Counted from the first letter of the stretch, positions 1-8,964 are shown. The stretch: 64,000 nucleotides of DNA from ZC4RG19 sp017577565 (GCA_047459075.1 VSCH01000009.1:18471-82470); one strand, 5' to 3'. A program made the numbers and translations. Notes: generated from the sequence alone by a model not told the origin.

Positions 1-26
1 TGCTGCGGGAGCGGGCCGGCGCCTGA
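1..26 (+). CDS. C-terminal tail of an upstream gene (partial)
   Basis: The first bases read in frame 3 as a short tail ending LRERAGA followed by TGA at 24-26. The gene proper lies outside the window. The tail is too short to name a family. It is listed because the next gene begins about 27 bases later on the same strand, so the two could be co-transcribed. Confidence 0.3.
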
Positions 27-52
27 CCGGTCCGGCCCACGCCCTCGCCACC

Positions 53-1288
53 ATGACCTGGACGGCACGTCCCGCGTCGCCGGCCGAGGCGACGGCCGTG
101 ACCGACCTGCTCGCGCTCGGCTTCGGCCAGGGGCCGACGATGGCGCCCCACCACCGGGCGGCCTGGGAGGCGGTCGCCGAGCTCGACCGCACGCTGGTCG
201 TCGAGGACGAGGGCCGCGTCGTCGGCACCGGCATGGCCCTCAGCCTGGGCGTCGCCCTGCCGGGTGGCGGCTCGCTTCCGATGGCCGGGGTCAGCGAGGT
301 GGCGGTGTCGCCCACCCACCGGCGGCGGGGCATCCTCGCCGCCCTGCTCGACGCCCTCCACCGCCAGGCGGCCGAGCGGGGCGAGCCGGTCGCCGGCCTG
401 ACCGCCAGCGAGGGCGGCATCTACCGGCGCTTCGGCTACGGCGTGGCGACCCGCTTCCAGGCGGTGCGGGTCGACGCCCGCCGGTCGGCCGAGGCCGAGC
501 CGGTGGCGCCGGTCGCCGGCGGCTCGATCCGCTTCGTCACCGAGGACGAGGCGGCCACGATCCTGCCCGAGGTCTGGGAGCGCCACTGGCGGCGGACGCC
601 GGGCGAGGTCCGCCGGACCCCCGGCTTCTGGGTCGAGGACGCGCTCGACCCGCCCGAGGAGCGCGGCGGGGCCAGCGCCCGCTTCGTCGCCGTCCACACC
701 GACGGGGACGGGCGGCCGGACGGGTTCGTCACCTACCGGATCGCCGAGGGCTGGGGCCCGGGCGGCACGAACCACGAGGCCCGCGTCCTGCTGCTGGCGG
801 CGGCGTCCGACGCGGTCGAGGCGGCCCTGCTGCGGTTCGTGCTCGACATCGACCTCGTCGGCACCGTCACCTGGAACGCGCCGGTCGACCTGCCGCTGCG
901 CTGGCGGCTCGCCGACCCCCGGGCGGTCACCGTGCACGCCGAGCGCGACCTGCTGTGGCTGCGCCCCCTCGACGTCCCGGCCTGCCTCGAGGGGCGGGGC
1001 TACGCCGCGACGGGCGAGCTGGTGCTCGAGGTCCTCGACGAGCGGGGTCCGGCCGGCGGTCGGTACCTGCTGGAGGCGGGGCCCGACGGCGCCCGCTGCC
1101 GCCGGGTCGACCGCACGCCGGAGCTGGTGCTGCCGGTCGCCGAGCTGGGGTCGCTGCTGGCCGGGGGCACGAGCTGGCGCACGCTGGCCCGGGCCGGCCG
1201 GGTCCGGGAGGACGCCCCCGGCAGCCTCGACCGGGCCGACGCGCTGTTCCGCCCCGCCCGCGCCGCCTACTGCGCCACCGAGTTCTGA
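53..1288 (+). CDS. Eis-like GNAT N-acetyltransferase
   Basis: This 411-residue protein fits the Eis family: an N-terminal GNAT domain, a second divergent GNAT domain and a C-terminal SCP2-like domain. The acetyl-CoA loop is visible at about residues 82-95 as VAVSPTHRRRG. The GGIYRRFGYG segment at about 121-130 is typical of the family, and the protein ends in Phe, whose carboxylate acts in catalysis in known Eis proteins. Members acetylate amines of aminoglycosides, polyamines or protein lysines using acetyl-CoA. The substrate here cannot be read from sequence. It is cytosolic, with no signal peptide. It converges on the MATE exporter gene downstream. Confidence 0.85.
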   Translation: MTWTARPASPAEATAVTDLLALGFGQGPTMAPHHRAAWEAVAELDRTLVVEDEGRVVGTGMALSLGVALPGGGSLPMAGVSEVAVSPTHRRRGILAALLDALHRQAAERGEPVAGLTASEGGIYRRFGYGVATRFQAVRVDARRSAEAEPVAPVAGGSIRFVTEDEAATILPEVWERHWRRTPGEVRRTPGFWVEDALDPPEERGGASARFVAVHTDGDGRPDGFVTYRIAEGWGPGGTNHEARVLLLAAASDAVEAALLRFVLDIDLVGTVTWNAPVDLPLRWRLADPRAVTVHAERDLLWLRPLDVPACLEGRGYAATGELVLEVLDERGPAGGRYLLEAGPDGARCRRVDRTPELVLPVAELGSLLAGGTSWRTLARAGRVREDAPGSLDRADALFRPARAAYCATEF

Positions 1289-1329
1289 CCCCGGTGGGCG
1301 CCGCCCCGGTGCCCGCGGGCCCGGGGGCG

Positions 1330-2655
1330 TCAGCGCACCGCGCCGAGCACGACCCAGCGGTCGCCGGCGAACCGGGCCAGCAGCACGCCCGCCCGGGTGA
1401 CCATGAGCAGCCCGAGCGCCGCCCACAGCCAGCCGATGCCGGCGTCGACGACGGCGACCGCGGCCGCCGCCGGCACGAACACCGCGGCCGCCGCGGCCAT
1501 CGCCCAGGCCAGGAAGCGCATGTCGCCGGCGCCGATGAGGATGCCGTCGAGCACGAACGCCACGGCGTTGACCGGCTGCAGCGCCGCCACCCACAGGAGC
1601 ACGAACGCGGTCAGGTCGACGACGGCCGCGTCGTCGCTGAACAGGCCGGGCAGGTGTCCCGACAGCGCGAACACGAGCACGCCGACGGCCACGCCGGCGA
1701 CGACGCCCCACTCGATCATCCGCCGGCCGGCGCCCTTGGCCCCCTCCCCGTCGCCGGCGCCCAGCGCGCGGCCGACGAGGGCCTGGCCCGCGATGGCGAT
1801 GGCGTCCAGCGCCAGGGCGAGGAACGACCAGATCTCGAAGGCGATCTGGTGGGCGGCGACGTCGACGTCGCCCAGCCGGGTGGCGACGGCGGTCGCCACC
1901 AGCAGCGACGCCCGCAGGGCCAGGGTCCTCACCAGCAGGTCGCGGCCCACCGCGCCGAGGCGGCGGAGGCTGGCGGGGTCGGGCGCCAGGTCGACGCCGT
2001 GGCGGAGCGCCTCCCGCCCGATGCGGCGCAGGTAGACCGCGGCGGCCACCGACTGGGCGACGACCGTGGTCAGGGCCGACGCCCCGAGGCCCATGCCGAG
2101 CCCGTAGATGAGGGCGACCTCGGTCGCCAGGTTGAGGGCCCCGGTGGCCACGGCGATGACCAGCGGGGTGCGGGTGTCCTGGAGCCCTCGCAGGTAGCCG
2201 GTGCCGGCCAGCGTCACGAACATGGCCGGCAGGCCCGCGAGGCTGATCCGCAGGTAGAGGAGGGCGTTGGCCCGCACGTCGCCGGTGGCGCCCATGAGCC
2301 CGACCAGCGGCTCGGCCGCGACCCAGCCGACGGCGACGAGGCCGGCGCCGATGATCACGGCCAGCCACACCGACTGGACGGCTTGGTGGGCGGCCTCCCG
2401 GTCGTGGCCGGCGCCGAGCAGCCGGCTGACCGCGGCGGTCGTGCCGTAGGCCAGGAAGATGAAGACGTTGTGGAGGGTCAGCAGGATGCTCGCCGCCACG
2501 GCCAGGCCGCCGAGCTGGGGCGTGCCGAGGTGGCCGACGATGGCGGTGTCGGTCAGCACGTAGACCGGCTCGGCGACGAGCGCGCCGAACGCGGGGAGCG
2601 CGAGGCGGGCGATCTCCCGGTCGTAGGGGCTGCGCAGGCGGAGGGGGGCTGACAT
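1330..2655 (-). CDS. MATE-family multidrug/cation antiporter (DinF-like)
   Basis: This is a strongly hydrophobic protein of about 441 residues with roughly twelve membrane segments and the two-fold repeat of MatE domains. The opening (REIARLALPAFGALVAEPVYVLTDTAIVGHLGT) is characteristic of DinF-type MATE exporters, which extrude organic cations or metabolites in exchange for H+ or Na+. The ATG at 2655 was chosen because the protein then begins just before the conserved segment. A TTG at 2670 in the same frame would add five residues. It is divergent from ilvD. The substrate is unknown. Confidence 0.85.
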   Translation of the reverse strand: MSAPLRLRSPYDREIARLALPAFGALVAEPVYVLTDTAIVGHLGTPQLGGLAVAASILLTLHNVFIFLAYGTTAAVSRLLGAGHDREAAHQAVQSVWLAVIIGAGLVAVGWVAAEPLVGLMGATGDVRANALLYLRISLAGLPAMFVTLAGTGYLRGLQDTRTPLVIAVATGALNLATEVALIYGLGMGLGASALTTVVAQSVAAAVYLRRIGREALRHGVDLAPDPASLRRLGAVGRDLLVRTLALRASLLVATAVATRLGDVDVAAHQIAFEIWSFLALALDAIAIAGQALVGRALGAGDGEGAKGAGRRMIEWGVVAGVAVGVLVFALSGHLPGLFSDDAAVVDLTAFVLLWVAALQPVNAVAFVLDGILIGAGDMRFLAWAMAAAAAVFVPAAAAVAVVDAGIGWLWAALGLLMVTRAGVLLARFAGDRWVVLGAVR

Positions 2656-2831
2656 CGGGGCCACAGTCAATCGGACGCGACCCGCGACCCCGTCCCCGAT
2701 CCCGGTCCCCGGTTGTGGCGTCCGTCATGCGCACGGGCGCGCGTGAGGGACGCCGGTCCGGTGGGGACGGGGGATCGGCCCCGCGCTGGGCCGGATGGGA
2801 GCGGCGGGCGGCGTGGACCTACGCTTGGCCC

Positions 2832-4547
2832 ATGGCCGAGCCGCCCGCCAGCGAGACCCCCAGCGAGACGCCCCTCACCATCAAGCCCCGCAGCCACGAG
2901 GTCACCGAGGGCCGCGAGCGAGCACCGGCGAGGGCCATGCTCCGGGCCATCGGCATGACCGACGCCGACTGGGACAAGCCCCAGGTCGGCATCTGCTCGT
3001 CCTGGAACGAGGTCACGCCGTGCAACCTGCCCCTGCGCCGGCTGGCCGAGCGGTCGGCCGAGGGCGTGCGGGCCGGCGGCGGCTACCCGATCCAGTTCAA
3101 CACCATCGCCGTCAGCGACGGCATCTCGATGGGCCACGAGGGCATGCGGGCCTCGCTGGTGTCCCGCGAGGTCATCGCCGACTCGGTCGAGACCGTCATG
3201 CACGCCGAGCGGCTCGACGCCATGGTCACCTTCGCCGGCTGCGACAAGTCGCTGCCCGGGATGCTCATGGCCGCCGCCCGCCTCAACGTGCCGAGCGTGT
3301 TCGTCTACGGCGGCTCCATCCTCCCCGGCCACCACAACGGCCGGACGCTCGACATCACCAGCGTCTTCGAGGCCGTCGGCGCCCACGCCGCCGGCACCAT
3401 CGACGACGCCGAGCTCGACGCCATCGAGCGCAACGCCTGCCCGACCGAGGGCGCCTGCGCCGGCATGTTCACCGCCAACACCATGGCCTCGGTGGCCGAG
3501 GCGCTGGGCATGTCGCTACCGGGCGGCGCGTCGGCGCCGGCCGTCGACCGCCGCCGCGACGACGAGGCCTACGCCGCCGGGCAGGCCGTCCTCGAGCTGC
3601 TGCGGGCCGGCATCCGGCCCCGCGACATCCTGACCAAGCAGGCCTTCGAGAACGCCATCGCCGTCACCATGGCCCTCGGGGGCTCGACCAACGCCGTGCT
3701 CCACCTGCTGGCGATCGCCACCGAGGCCCGGGTCGACCTGTCGCTCGACGACTTCAACCGCATCGCCGACCGGGTGCCCCACATCGCCGACACCAAGCCC
3801 GGCGGCAAGTACCACATGGTCGACCTCGACCGCATCGGCGGCGTGCCGGTGGTCATGCGGCACCTCCTCGAGGCCGGGCTGCTCCACGGCGACTGCCTGA
3901 CCGTGACCGGCCGCACCGTCGCCGAGAACCTCGAGCGCATCGACCCGCCGCCGCCCGACGGCGAGGTCGTCCACCCGCTGTCCGACCCCATCCACGCCGT
4001 CGGCGGCATCGCCGTGCTGACCGGCTCGCTGGCCCCGAAGGGCGCGGTCGTCAAGGTCGCGGGCATCACCTTCGACCGCTTCGAGGGCACGGCCCGGGTG
4101 TTCGACGGCGAGGAGGGGGCGATGGAGGCCATCCTCTCCGGCTCCATCCAGCCGGGCACCGTCGTCGTCATCCGCTACGAGGGCCCGAAGGGCGGCCCCG
4201 GGATGCGGGAGATGCTGGCGGTCACCGGCGCGATGAAGGGCGCGGGCCGGGGCGCCGACTGCGCGCTCGTCACCGACGGCCGGTTCTCCGGCGGCACGCA
4301 CGGCTTCTGCATCGGTCACGTCGCCCCCGAGGCCGTCGACGGCGGCCCCATCGCCTTCGTGCAGGACGGCGACCGCATCGTCATCGACGTCACGACCAAG
4401 ACGATCGACCTCGACGTGCCGCCCGAGGAGCTGGAGCGCCGCAAGGCCGACTGGAAGCTGCCCGAGCCCCGCTACACCTCGGGCGTGCTGGCCAAGTACG
4501 CCCGGCTGGCCTCGGGCGCCGAGCGGGGCGCGATCACCGAGGCCTGA
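2832..4547 (+). CDS. ilvD: dihydroxy-acid dehydratase
   Basis: IlvD converts 2,3-dihydroxy-isovalerate and 2,3-dihydroxy-3-methylvalerate to the 2-keto acid precursors of valine/leucine and isoleucine. The 571-residue product carries the three Fe-S cysteines of the family at about C64 (VTPCN), C137 (GCDKS) and C209 (GACAGM). The ATG at 2832 was chosen because it gives the usual family length and lies six bases after a TACGCT box (2820-2825), as for many leaderless genes in this window. An in-frame upstream start at 2715 would add 39 residues of non-family sequence. No leader peptide is visible, unlike ilvB, leuA and leuB. Confidence 0.95.
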   Translation: MAEPPASETPSETPLTIKPRSHEVTEGRERAPARAMLRAIGMTDADWDKPQVGICSSWNEVTPCNLPLRRLAERSAEGVRAGGGYPIQFNTIAVSDGISMGHEGMRASLVSREVIADSVETVMHAERLDAMVTFAGCDKSLPGMLMAAARLNVPSVFVYGGSILPGHHNGRTLDITSVFEAVGAHAAGTIDDAELDAIERNACPTEGACAGMFTANTMASVAEALGMSLPGGASAPAVDRRRDDEAYAAGQAVLELLRAGIRPRDILTKQAFENAIAVTMALGGSTNAVLHLLAIATEARVDLSLDDFNRIADRVPHIADTKPGGKYHMVDLDRIGGVPVVMRHLLEAGLLHGDCLTVTGRTVAENLERIDPPPPDGEVVHPLSDPIHAVGGIAVLTGSLAPKGAVVKVAGITFDRFEGTARVFDGEEGAMEAILSGSIQPGTVVVIRYEGPKGGPGMREMLAVTGAMKGAGRGADCALVTDGRFSGGTHGFCIGHVAPEAVDGGPIAFVQDGDRIVIDVTTKTIDLDVPPEELERRKADWKLPEPRYTSGVLAKYARLASGAERGAITEA

Positions 4548-4590
4548 CCGGGCCGCCGCCGGGCCCCCGGCCCCGACCGGGGGCGCACGC

Positions 4591-5109
4591 TCAGACCAGC
4601 TTGCGGAGCGTGCGCAGGTTGCGGTTGGTCGTGGTGGCGCGCCCCCGGGAGCGGGCGACCAGCTTGGCGAAGGGCGTGTCGAGCGTCGACCCCTTGGGGC
4701 AGTCCCAGTAGACGACCCGGTCGCCGGCGGCGACCTGCTCGTCGGCGGGCGGCAGCTCGGCGGCCGCGGCCAGCAGCTCGTCGAGCACGTCGGGGTCGGA
4801 GCCGAACAGGACGTAGGCGTGGCGGCCCTCCCGCTCGGGGAAGGGGAACGCGTCGACGACCGCCGCGACGTGGTCGGCGGTGGTCAGCACGATGCGGGCG
4901 TCGTAGCCGAACCTCGCCCGCAGCCCGTCCTCGATCGCCGCCCGCAGCGCCGCCGGGTCGTCGTCGGAGGAGAACAGCAGGTTGCCGGAGGCCAGCACGG
5001 TGCGGACCTCCGCCAGGCCGAGGTCCCGGGCCATCGCCGCCAGCTCGGCCGACGGCACCTTGACGCCGCCGACGTTCACCCCGCGGAGCAGCGCGACGTA
5101 CCGGGTCAC
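4591..5109 (-). CDS. DUF1697 domain protein
   Basis: This is a conserved actinobacterial protein of about 172 residues opening TRYVALLRGVNVGG, the hallmark of DUF1697, and ending with the family's NRNLRTLRKL segment. Its biochemical function is not established. The GTG at 5109 is preferred over the one at 5115 because a TAGCGT box (5117-5122) sits seven bases upstream and the family usually begins immediately before RYVALLRG. It is convergent with ilvD and its 5' end faces the ilvB promoter region. No signal peptide or membrane segment is seen. Confidence 0.8.
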   Translation of the reverse strand: MTRYVALLRGVNVGGVKVPSAELAAMARDLGLAEVRTVLASGNLLFSSDDDPAALRAAIEDGLRARFGYDARIVLTTADHVAAVVDAFPFPEREGRHAYVLFGSDPDVLDELLAAAAELPPADEQVAAGDRVVYWDCPKGSTLDTPFAKLVARSRGRATTTNRNLRTLRKLV

Positions 5110-5146
5110 GCCCACGACGCTACGCCACGCGGGCCCGGGAGCCGTG

Positions 5147-5176
5147 TTGGCGCTCTCCGTCGCCCGTCCCTAAGCT
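5147..5176 (+). promoter_or_regulatory. promoter of the ilvBNC leader transcript
   Basis: TTGGCG (5147-5152) and TAAGCT (5171-5176) are separated by 18 bases and resemble -35 and -10 elements. The ATG at 5186 lies nine bases after the -10, so the leader peptide transcript is probably leaderless. The same layout recurs before leuA and leuB. Confidence 0.6.
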
Positions 5177-5185
5177 GGCATGCCG

Positions 5186-5221
5186 ATGCGCCCCCATCGC
5201 GTCCTCGTAGTCCTCGCCTAG
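5186..5221 (+). CDS. ilvB leader peptide (branched-chain-rich)
   Basis: An 11-codon frame reads MRPHRVLVVLA then TAG. An ATG two codons upstream (5180) would give MPMRPHRVLVVLA. Five consecutive Val/Leu codons lie immediately before Ala-TAG, including the rare GTA. Such a run placed before a hairpin and terminator is the signature of a translational attenuator that senses charged tRNA-Val and tRNA-Leu. Attenuators of this kind are known upstream of ilvBNC in Corynebacterium. The gene is too short for similarity evidence; the call rests on composition and position. Confidence 0.7.
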   Translation: MRPHRVLVVLA

Positions 5222-5251
5222 CGCACGCCGGCCCTCGTCCGCGCGTGCGCT
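5220..5251 (+). promoter_or_regulatory. first attenuator hairpin of ilvB leader
   Basis: AGCGCACGC (5220-5228) is the exact reverse complement of GCGTGCGCT (5243-5251), with a 14-base loop. The 5' arm begins inside the TAG stop of the leader peptide, so a ribosome on the leader would mask it. This would be the pause or protector hairpin of an attenuator. Confidence 0.6.
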
Positions 5252-5255
5252 CGTC

Positions 5256-5286
5256 CGACCTCCCGCCGGGGGGTCGTTCCAGTTTT
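5256..5286 (+). terminator. ilvB attenuator terminator hairpin
   Basis: CGACCTCCC (5256-5264) pairs with GGGGGGTCG (5268-5276) over nine pairs, one of them G-U, closing a three-base loop. TTCCAGTTTT follows, ending in a T run at 5283-5286 that stands out in this GC-rich DNA. It lies between the leader peptide and ilvB and is the likely conditional terminator. Confidence 0.6.
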
Positions 5287-5330
5287 CGGCCACGTCCCGG
5301 TCCCGCCCCGCACCCAAGGAGCACACCGCC

Positions 5331-7085
5331 ATGAAGATCGACGGCGGACGAGCCCTCATCAAGGCCCTCGAGATGGAAGGCGTGGAGACGATCTTCGGCC
5401 TGCCCGGGGGCGCCATCCTCCCCGTCTACGACCCGATCATCGACAGCCCCATCCGCCACATCCTCGTGCGCCACGAGCAGGGCGCGGGGCACATGGCCGA
5501 GGGCTTCGCCCACGTGACCGGGAAGCCGGGCGTCTGCATGGTGACCTCCGGCCCGGCGGCCACCAACGTGGTGACGCCGCTGTGCGACGCCTACATGGAC
5601 TCGGTGCCCATGGTGTGCATCACGGGGCAGGTGCCGTTCAGCGCGATCGGCACCGACGCCTTCCAGGAGTGCGACACCATCGGCATCACCCGGTCGGTGA
5701 CCAAGCACAACGAGCTGATCACCGAGGCGCAGGACATCCCGCTGCGGGTGCGCCAGGCGTTCCACCTCGCCACCACCGGCCGGCCGGGCCCGGTGCTGCT
5801 CGACGTCCCCAAGGACATCGTCGACCCCAAGAACCCCCGGTCCCAGCTGGAGTGGTACTGGCCCACCGACGACGAGGTCATCGCCAGCCTGCCCGGCTAC
5901 CGGCCGACGACCAAGGGCCACCCGAAGATGATCCGCCAGGCGGCCGAGCTGATCGTGCGGGCCGAGCGGCCGATCATCTACGCGGGCGGCGGCATCCTGA
6001 AGGCCCGCGCCGCCGAGGCGCTGCGGGAGCTGGCCGAGCTGTGCGACATCCACGTCGTCACGACGCTCATGGCTCGGGGGGCCTTCCCCGACGACCACCC
6101 GCTGGCGCTCGGCATGCCGGGCATGCACGGCAACTACACCGCGGTCACGTCGATGCAGCGCAGCGACCTGCTGATCGCGCTGGGCACCCGCTTCGACGAC
6201 CGCGTGACCGGCAAGGTCGACGCGTTCGCCCCCGAGGCCAAGGTCATCCACGTCGACATCGACCCGGCCGAGCTGGGCAAGGTCCGCCAGCCGGACGTGC
6301 CGATCGTCGGCGACTGCCGCCTCGTCATCGAGGAGCTGGTGGCCGCCGTCCGCGACCTGCTGGAGGGCGGGGCCACGTTCCCCGACCGCAGCGAGTGGAA
6401 GCAGCGCATCTCGGGCTGGCAGGAGCGCTACCCGCTGACCTACGAGCAGTCCGAGCCGGGCGACCCGCTGAAGCCCCAGTTCGTGCTCGAGCGCCTGCGG
6501 GACAACACGCCCGACGACACGATCGTCGTCTCGGGCGTCGGCCAGCACCAGATGTGGACCTCGCAGTACTGGCGCTTCAACCACCCCTACACCTGGGTGA
6601 ACTCCGGCGGCCTCGGCACGATGGGCTTCGCCGTGCCGGCCGCCATCGGCGCCAAGGTCGGCCGCCCCGACCGCATGGTGTGGGCGGTCGACGGCGACGG
6701 CTGCTTCCAGATGACGGCGCAGGAGCTCGTCACCGCCGCCAGCGAGCGCATCCCCATCAAGGTGGCGATCCTCAACAACGCCTACCTGGGGATGGTCCGG
6801 CAGTGGCAGGAGATGTTCTACGACGAGCGCTACAGCGAGGTGTACCTGTCGCCCGACCTGCCGGACTACAAGCTGTGGGCCGAGGCGATGGGCTGCGTCG
6901 GCATGCGGGTCGAGTCGCCCGACGAGGTCGACGCCGCCATCCAGAAGGCCAACGAGATCGACGACCGGCCGGTGGTCATCGACTTCCGCACCGACTCCCG
7001 CGAGAAGGTGTACCCGATGGTCCCCGCCGGGATGAGCAACGACGACATCGTCGTCGACCCGGCGCACGGCGAGGGCGGCCGGTGA
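5331..7085 (+). CDS. ilvB: acetolactate synthase large (catalytic) subunit
   Basis: This ThDP enzyme condenses two pyruvates to acetolactate, or pyruvate with 2-oxobutyrate to acetohydroxybutyrate, the first common step of valine/leucine and isoleucine synthesis. The 584 residues include the catalytic glutamate in RHEQGAGHMA (about E49), a central domain, and the ThDP/Mg motif starting GDG at about 455 and ending at the NN pair. It is the first structural gene after the Val/Leu leader and attenuator and is followed by ilvN (46-base gap) and ilvC. The ATG follows the GGAG-containing sequence AAGGAGCACACCGCC, so it is a leadered, Shine-Dalgarno-type start. Confidence 0.96.
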   Translation: MKIDGGRALIKALEMEGVETIFGLPGGAILPVYDPIIDSPIRHILVRHEQGAGHMAEGFAHVTGKPGVCMVTSGPAATNVVTPLCDAYMDSVPMVCITGQVPFSAIGTDAFQECDTIGITRSVTKHNELITEAQDIPLRVRQAFHLATTGRPGPVLLDVPKDIVDPKNPRSQLEWYWPTDDEVIASLPGYRPTTKGHPKMIRQAAELIVRAERPIIYAGGGILKARAAEALRELAELCDIHVVTTLMARGAFPDDHPLALGMPGMHGNYTAVTSMQRSDLLIALGTRFDDRVTGKVDAFAPEAKVIHVDIDPAELGKVRQPDVPIVGDCRLVIEELVAAVRDLLEGGATFPDRSEWKQRISGWQERYPLTYEQSEPGDPLKPQFVLERLRDNTPDDTIVVSGVGQHQMWTSQYWRFNHPYTWVNSGGLGTMGFAVPAAIGAKVGRPDRMVWAVDGDGCFQMTAQELVTAASERIPIKVAILNNAYLGMVRQWQEMFYDERYSEVYLSPDLPDYKLWAEAMGCVGMRVESPDEVDAAIQKANEIDDRPVVIDFRTDSREKVYPMVPAGMSNDDIVVDPAHGEGGR

Positions 7086-7131
7086 GCGCCCCGGCCCCCG
7101 CCCCCCGCCGGGCCCCGAGAGGAGCCCTCCG

Positions 7132-7671
7132 ATGACCGTCCCCGGCACCGACGTCCGCCACCACACGCTGGTCGTGCTCGTCGAGAACAAGGCGGGCGTG
7201 CTGGCCCGCGTGGCCAGCCTGTTCGCCCGGCGGGGCTTCAACATCTTCTCGCTGGCGGTCGCGCCCACCGAGGACGAGCGGTTCAGCCGCATCACGATCG
7301 TCGTCGACGTGGCCTCGGCGCCGCTCGAGCAGATCACCAAGCAGCTCTACAAGCTGGTCAACGTCGTCAAGATCAGCGAGCTCGACCCCCGCGACTCGGT
7401 CGAGCGCGAGCTCATGCTGGTGACGGTGCGGGCCGACGTGACCGCCCGCAGCCAGGTCATCGAGCTGGTCAACCTGTTCGAGGGCCGGGTCGTCGACGTC
7501 GGCCACGACGAGCTGACGGTCAGCATCGACGGCGAGCCCGACCGGCTCGACGACGTCGAGGCCCTGCTGCGGCCGTTCGGCATCGTCGAGCTGCAGCGCA
7601 CCGGGCGCGTGGCGCTGCCGAAGCTCGAGCACGACGCCCCGAGCCTCCGACCCGTGCGGCGCAGCGCCTGA
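7132..7671 (+). CDS. ilvN: acetolactate synthase small regulatory subunit
   Basis: IlvN binds IlvB, raises its activity and confers feedback inhibition, usually by valine. The 179-residue protein begins with an ACT domain (about 10-85; HTLVVLVENKAGVLARVASLFARRGFNI, read in two halves around residue 20) and a C-terminal ALS small-subunit domain. The length is normal for the long bacterial form. It lies between ilvB and ilvC in one operon with gaps of under 50 bases, with GAGAGGAG upstream of the ATG. Regulation is presumably by the attenuator upstream of ilvB. Confidence 0.95.
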   Translation: MTVPGTDVRHHTLVVLVENKAGVLARVASLFARRGFNIFSLAVAPTEDERFSRITIVVDVASAPLEQITKQLYKLVNVVKISELDPRDSVERELMLVTVRADVTARSQVIELVNLFEGRVVDVGHDELTVSIDGEPDRLDDVEALLRPFGIVELQRTGRVALPKLEHDAPSLRPVRRSA

Positions 7672-7718
7672 CCGGCGCGCCGCACCGACACGCCAGACCC
7701 AGGAAGGACCCACCCACG

Positions 7719-8744
7719 ATGGCCAACGTCTACTACGAGAAGGACGCCGACCGGTCGCTCATCGCCGACCGCAAGGTGGCGGTGATCGGCTACGGCTCGC
7801 AGGGCCACGCGCACGCCCTCAACCTGCGGGACTCGGGCATCGACGTGCGCGTCGGCCTGCGGGAGGGGTCGTCGTCGGCGGCCAAGGCCGAGGCGGCCGG
7901 GCTGACCGTGCGGTCGGTGGACGAGGCCGCGGCCGAGGCCGACCTCGTGATGCTCCTCGCCCCCGACACCGAGCACAAGGCCATCTTCGACGCGCACATC
8001 GCCCCCCACCTGCGCGACGGCGACGCCCTGTTCGTCGGCCACGGCTTCAGCGTGCGCTTCGGCCAGGTCGTCGCCCCGGCCGGCGTCGACGTCGCCCTCG
8101 TCGCCCCCAAGGGGCCGGGCCACCTCGTGCGCCGCACCTACACCGAGGGCGGCGGCGTGCCCTGCCTGATCGCGGTCGCCCAGGACGCCACCGGCAACGC
8201 CCACGGCCTGGCGCTCGCCTACGCCGACGCCATCGGCGGCACCCGGGCGGGCGTGCTGGACACGACCTTCGAGGAGGAGACCGAGACCGACCTGTTCGGC
8301 GAGCAGGTCGTGCTGTGCGGCGGGCTCACGGCGCTCGTGCAGGCGGGCTTCGAGACGCTGGTCGAGGCCGGCTACCAGCCCGAGTCGGCGTACTTCGAGT
8401 GCCTGCACGAGCTGAAGCTGATCGTCGACCTCATGTACGAGCAGGGCATCGCCGGCATGCGGTACTCGATCAGCGACACCGCCGAGTACGGCGACCTCAC
8501 CCGGGGGCCGCGCATCATCAACGACGCGGTGCGGGCCGAGATGAAGGCCATCCTCGAGGAGATCCGCAGCGGCAAGTTCGCCGAGGAGTGGATCGCCGAG
8601 TCGACCTCGGGCCGGGCCAACTTCAACCGGCTGCGGGAGGAGGGCGCCCGCCACCCGATCGAGAAGGTGGGCGCCGAGCTGCGGGCGATGATGCCCTGGA
8701 TCACCGCCGGCAAGCAGCGGGTCCAGGACGTCTCCGGGGGCTGA
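7719..8744 (+). CDS. ilvC: ketol-acid reductoisomerase
   Basis: IlvC performs the Mg-dependent alkyl shift and NADPH reduction that turns acetolactate into 2,3-dihydroxy-isovalerate, and the parallel isoleucine step. The 341-residue length is that of the short class I enzyme. The Rossmann motif GYGSQG is at about residues 24-29. The C-terminal knotted domain contains the ETDLFGEQ and EVAYFECLHELKLI-like segments that hold the metal-binding acidic residues. It is the third gene of ilvBNC; AGGAAGGA precedes the ATG. A strong hairpin follows the stop codon. Confidence 0.96.
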   Translation: MANVYYEKDADRSLIADRKVAVIGYGSQGHAHALNLRDSGIDVRVGLREGSSSAAKAEAAGLTVRSVDEAAAEADLVMLLAPDTEHKAIFDAHIAPHLRDGDALFVGHGFSVRFGQVVAPAGVDVALVAPKGPGHLVRRTYTEGGGVPCLIAVAQDATGNAHGLALAYADAIGGTRAGVLDTTFEEETETDLFGEQVVLCGGLTALVQAGFETLVEAGYQPESAYFECLHELKLIVDLMYEQGIAGMRYSISDTAEYGDLTRGPRIINDAVRAEMKAILEEIRSGKFAEEWIAESTSGRANFNRLREEGARHPIEKVGAELRAMMPWITAGKQRVQDVSGG

Positions 8745-8774
8745 GCGCCCGGGGCGCCGTCGCGGGAGCTGACC

Positions 8775-8802
8775 GGCCGGCGACCCCCGTCGGTCGCCGG
8801 CC
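8775..8802 (+). terminator. hairpin after ilvC
   Basis: GGCCGGCGACC (8775-8785) and GGTCGCCGGCC (8792-8802) are perfect reverse complements around a six-base loop, 30 bases after the ilvC stop. There is no T run, as is common for actinobacterial terminators. The rest of the 210-base gap up to the next gene holds a possible promoter near 8926-8957 and nothing else I can name. Confidence 0.6.
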
Positions 8803-8964
8803 TCTCGGCGCGCCCGGCGCCCGACCGCCCAGGCGGGCCCGTCCGGCGCGGGCCGTGGCGCCGCCGGGCCGCCGTCGTGCGGTGCGTGGAGCGGTGGACA
8901 CGCACGGTGCGTCCGAGCGGCGTGCGTTCACACGGGCTCGTGCGAGCGGGTAGGAATGTTCGCC

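Noticed and set aside
2671..2831. A fourth branched-chain attenuator upstream of ilvD
   Set aside because: No short frame with Val/Leu/Ile runs and no hairpin with a T tract; the -10-like box is adjacent to the ATG.
5106..7340. Minus-strand frame of about 744 codons opposite ilvB
   Set aside because: Shadow of ilvB; the translation is His/Asp/Val/Gly-rich filler with no motif and it would also overlap the attenuator.
8926..8953. A second SigF-type promoter (GTTC and GGGTAG) before the FG-GAP-like gene
   Set aside because: The -35 has one mismatch and the spacing is 18 bases, outside the usual range; left as a weak possibility only.
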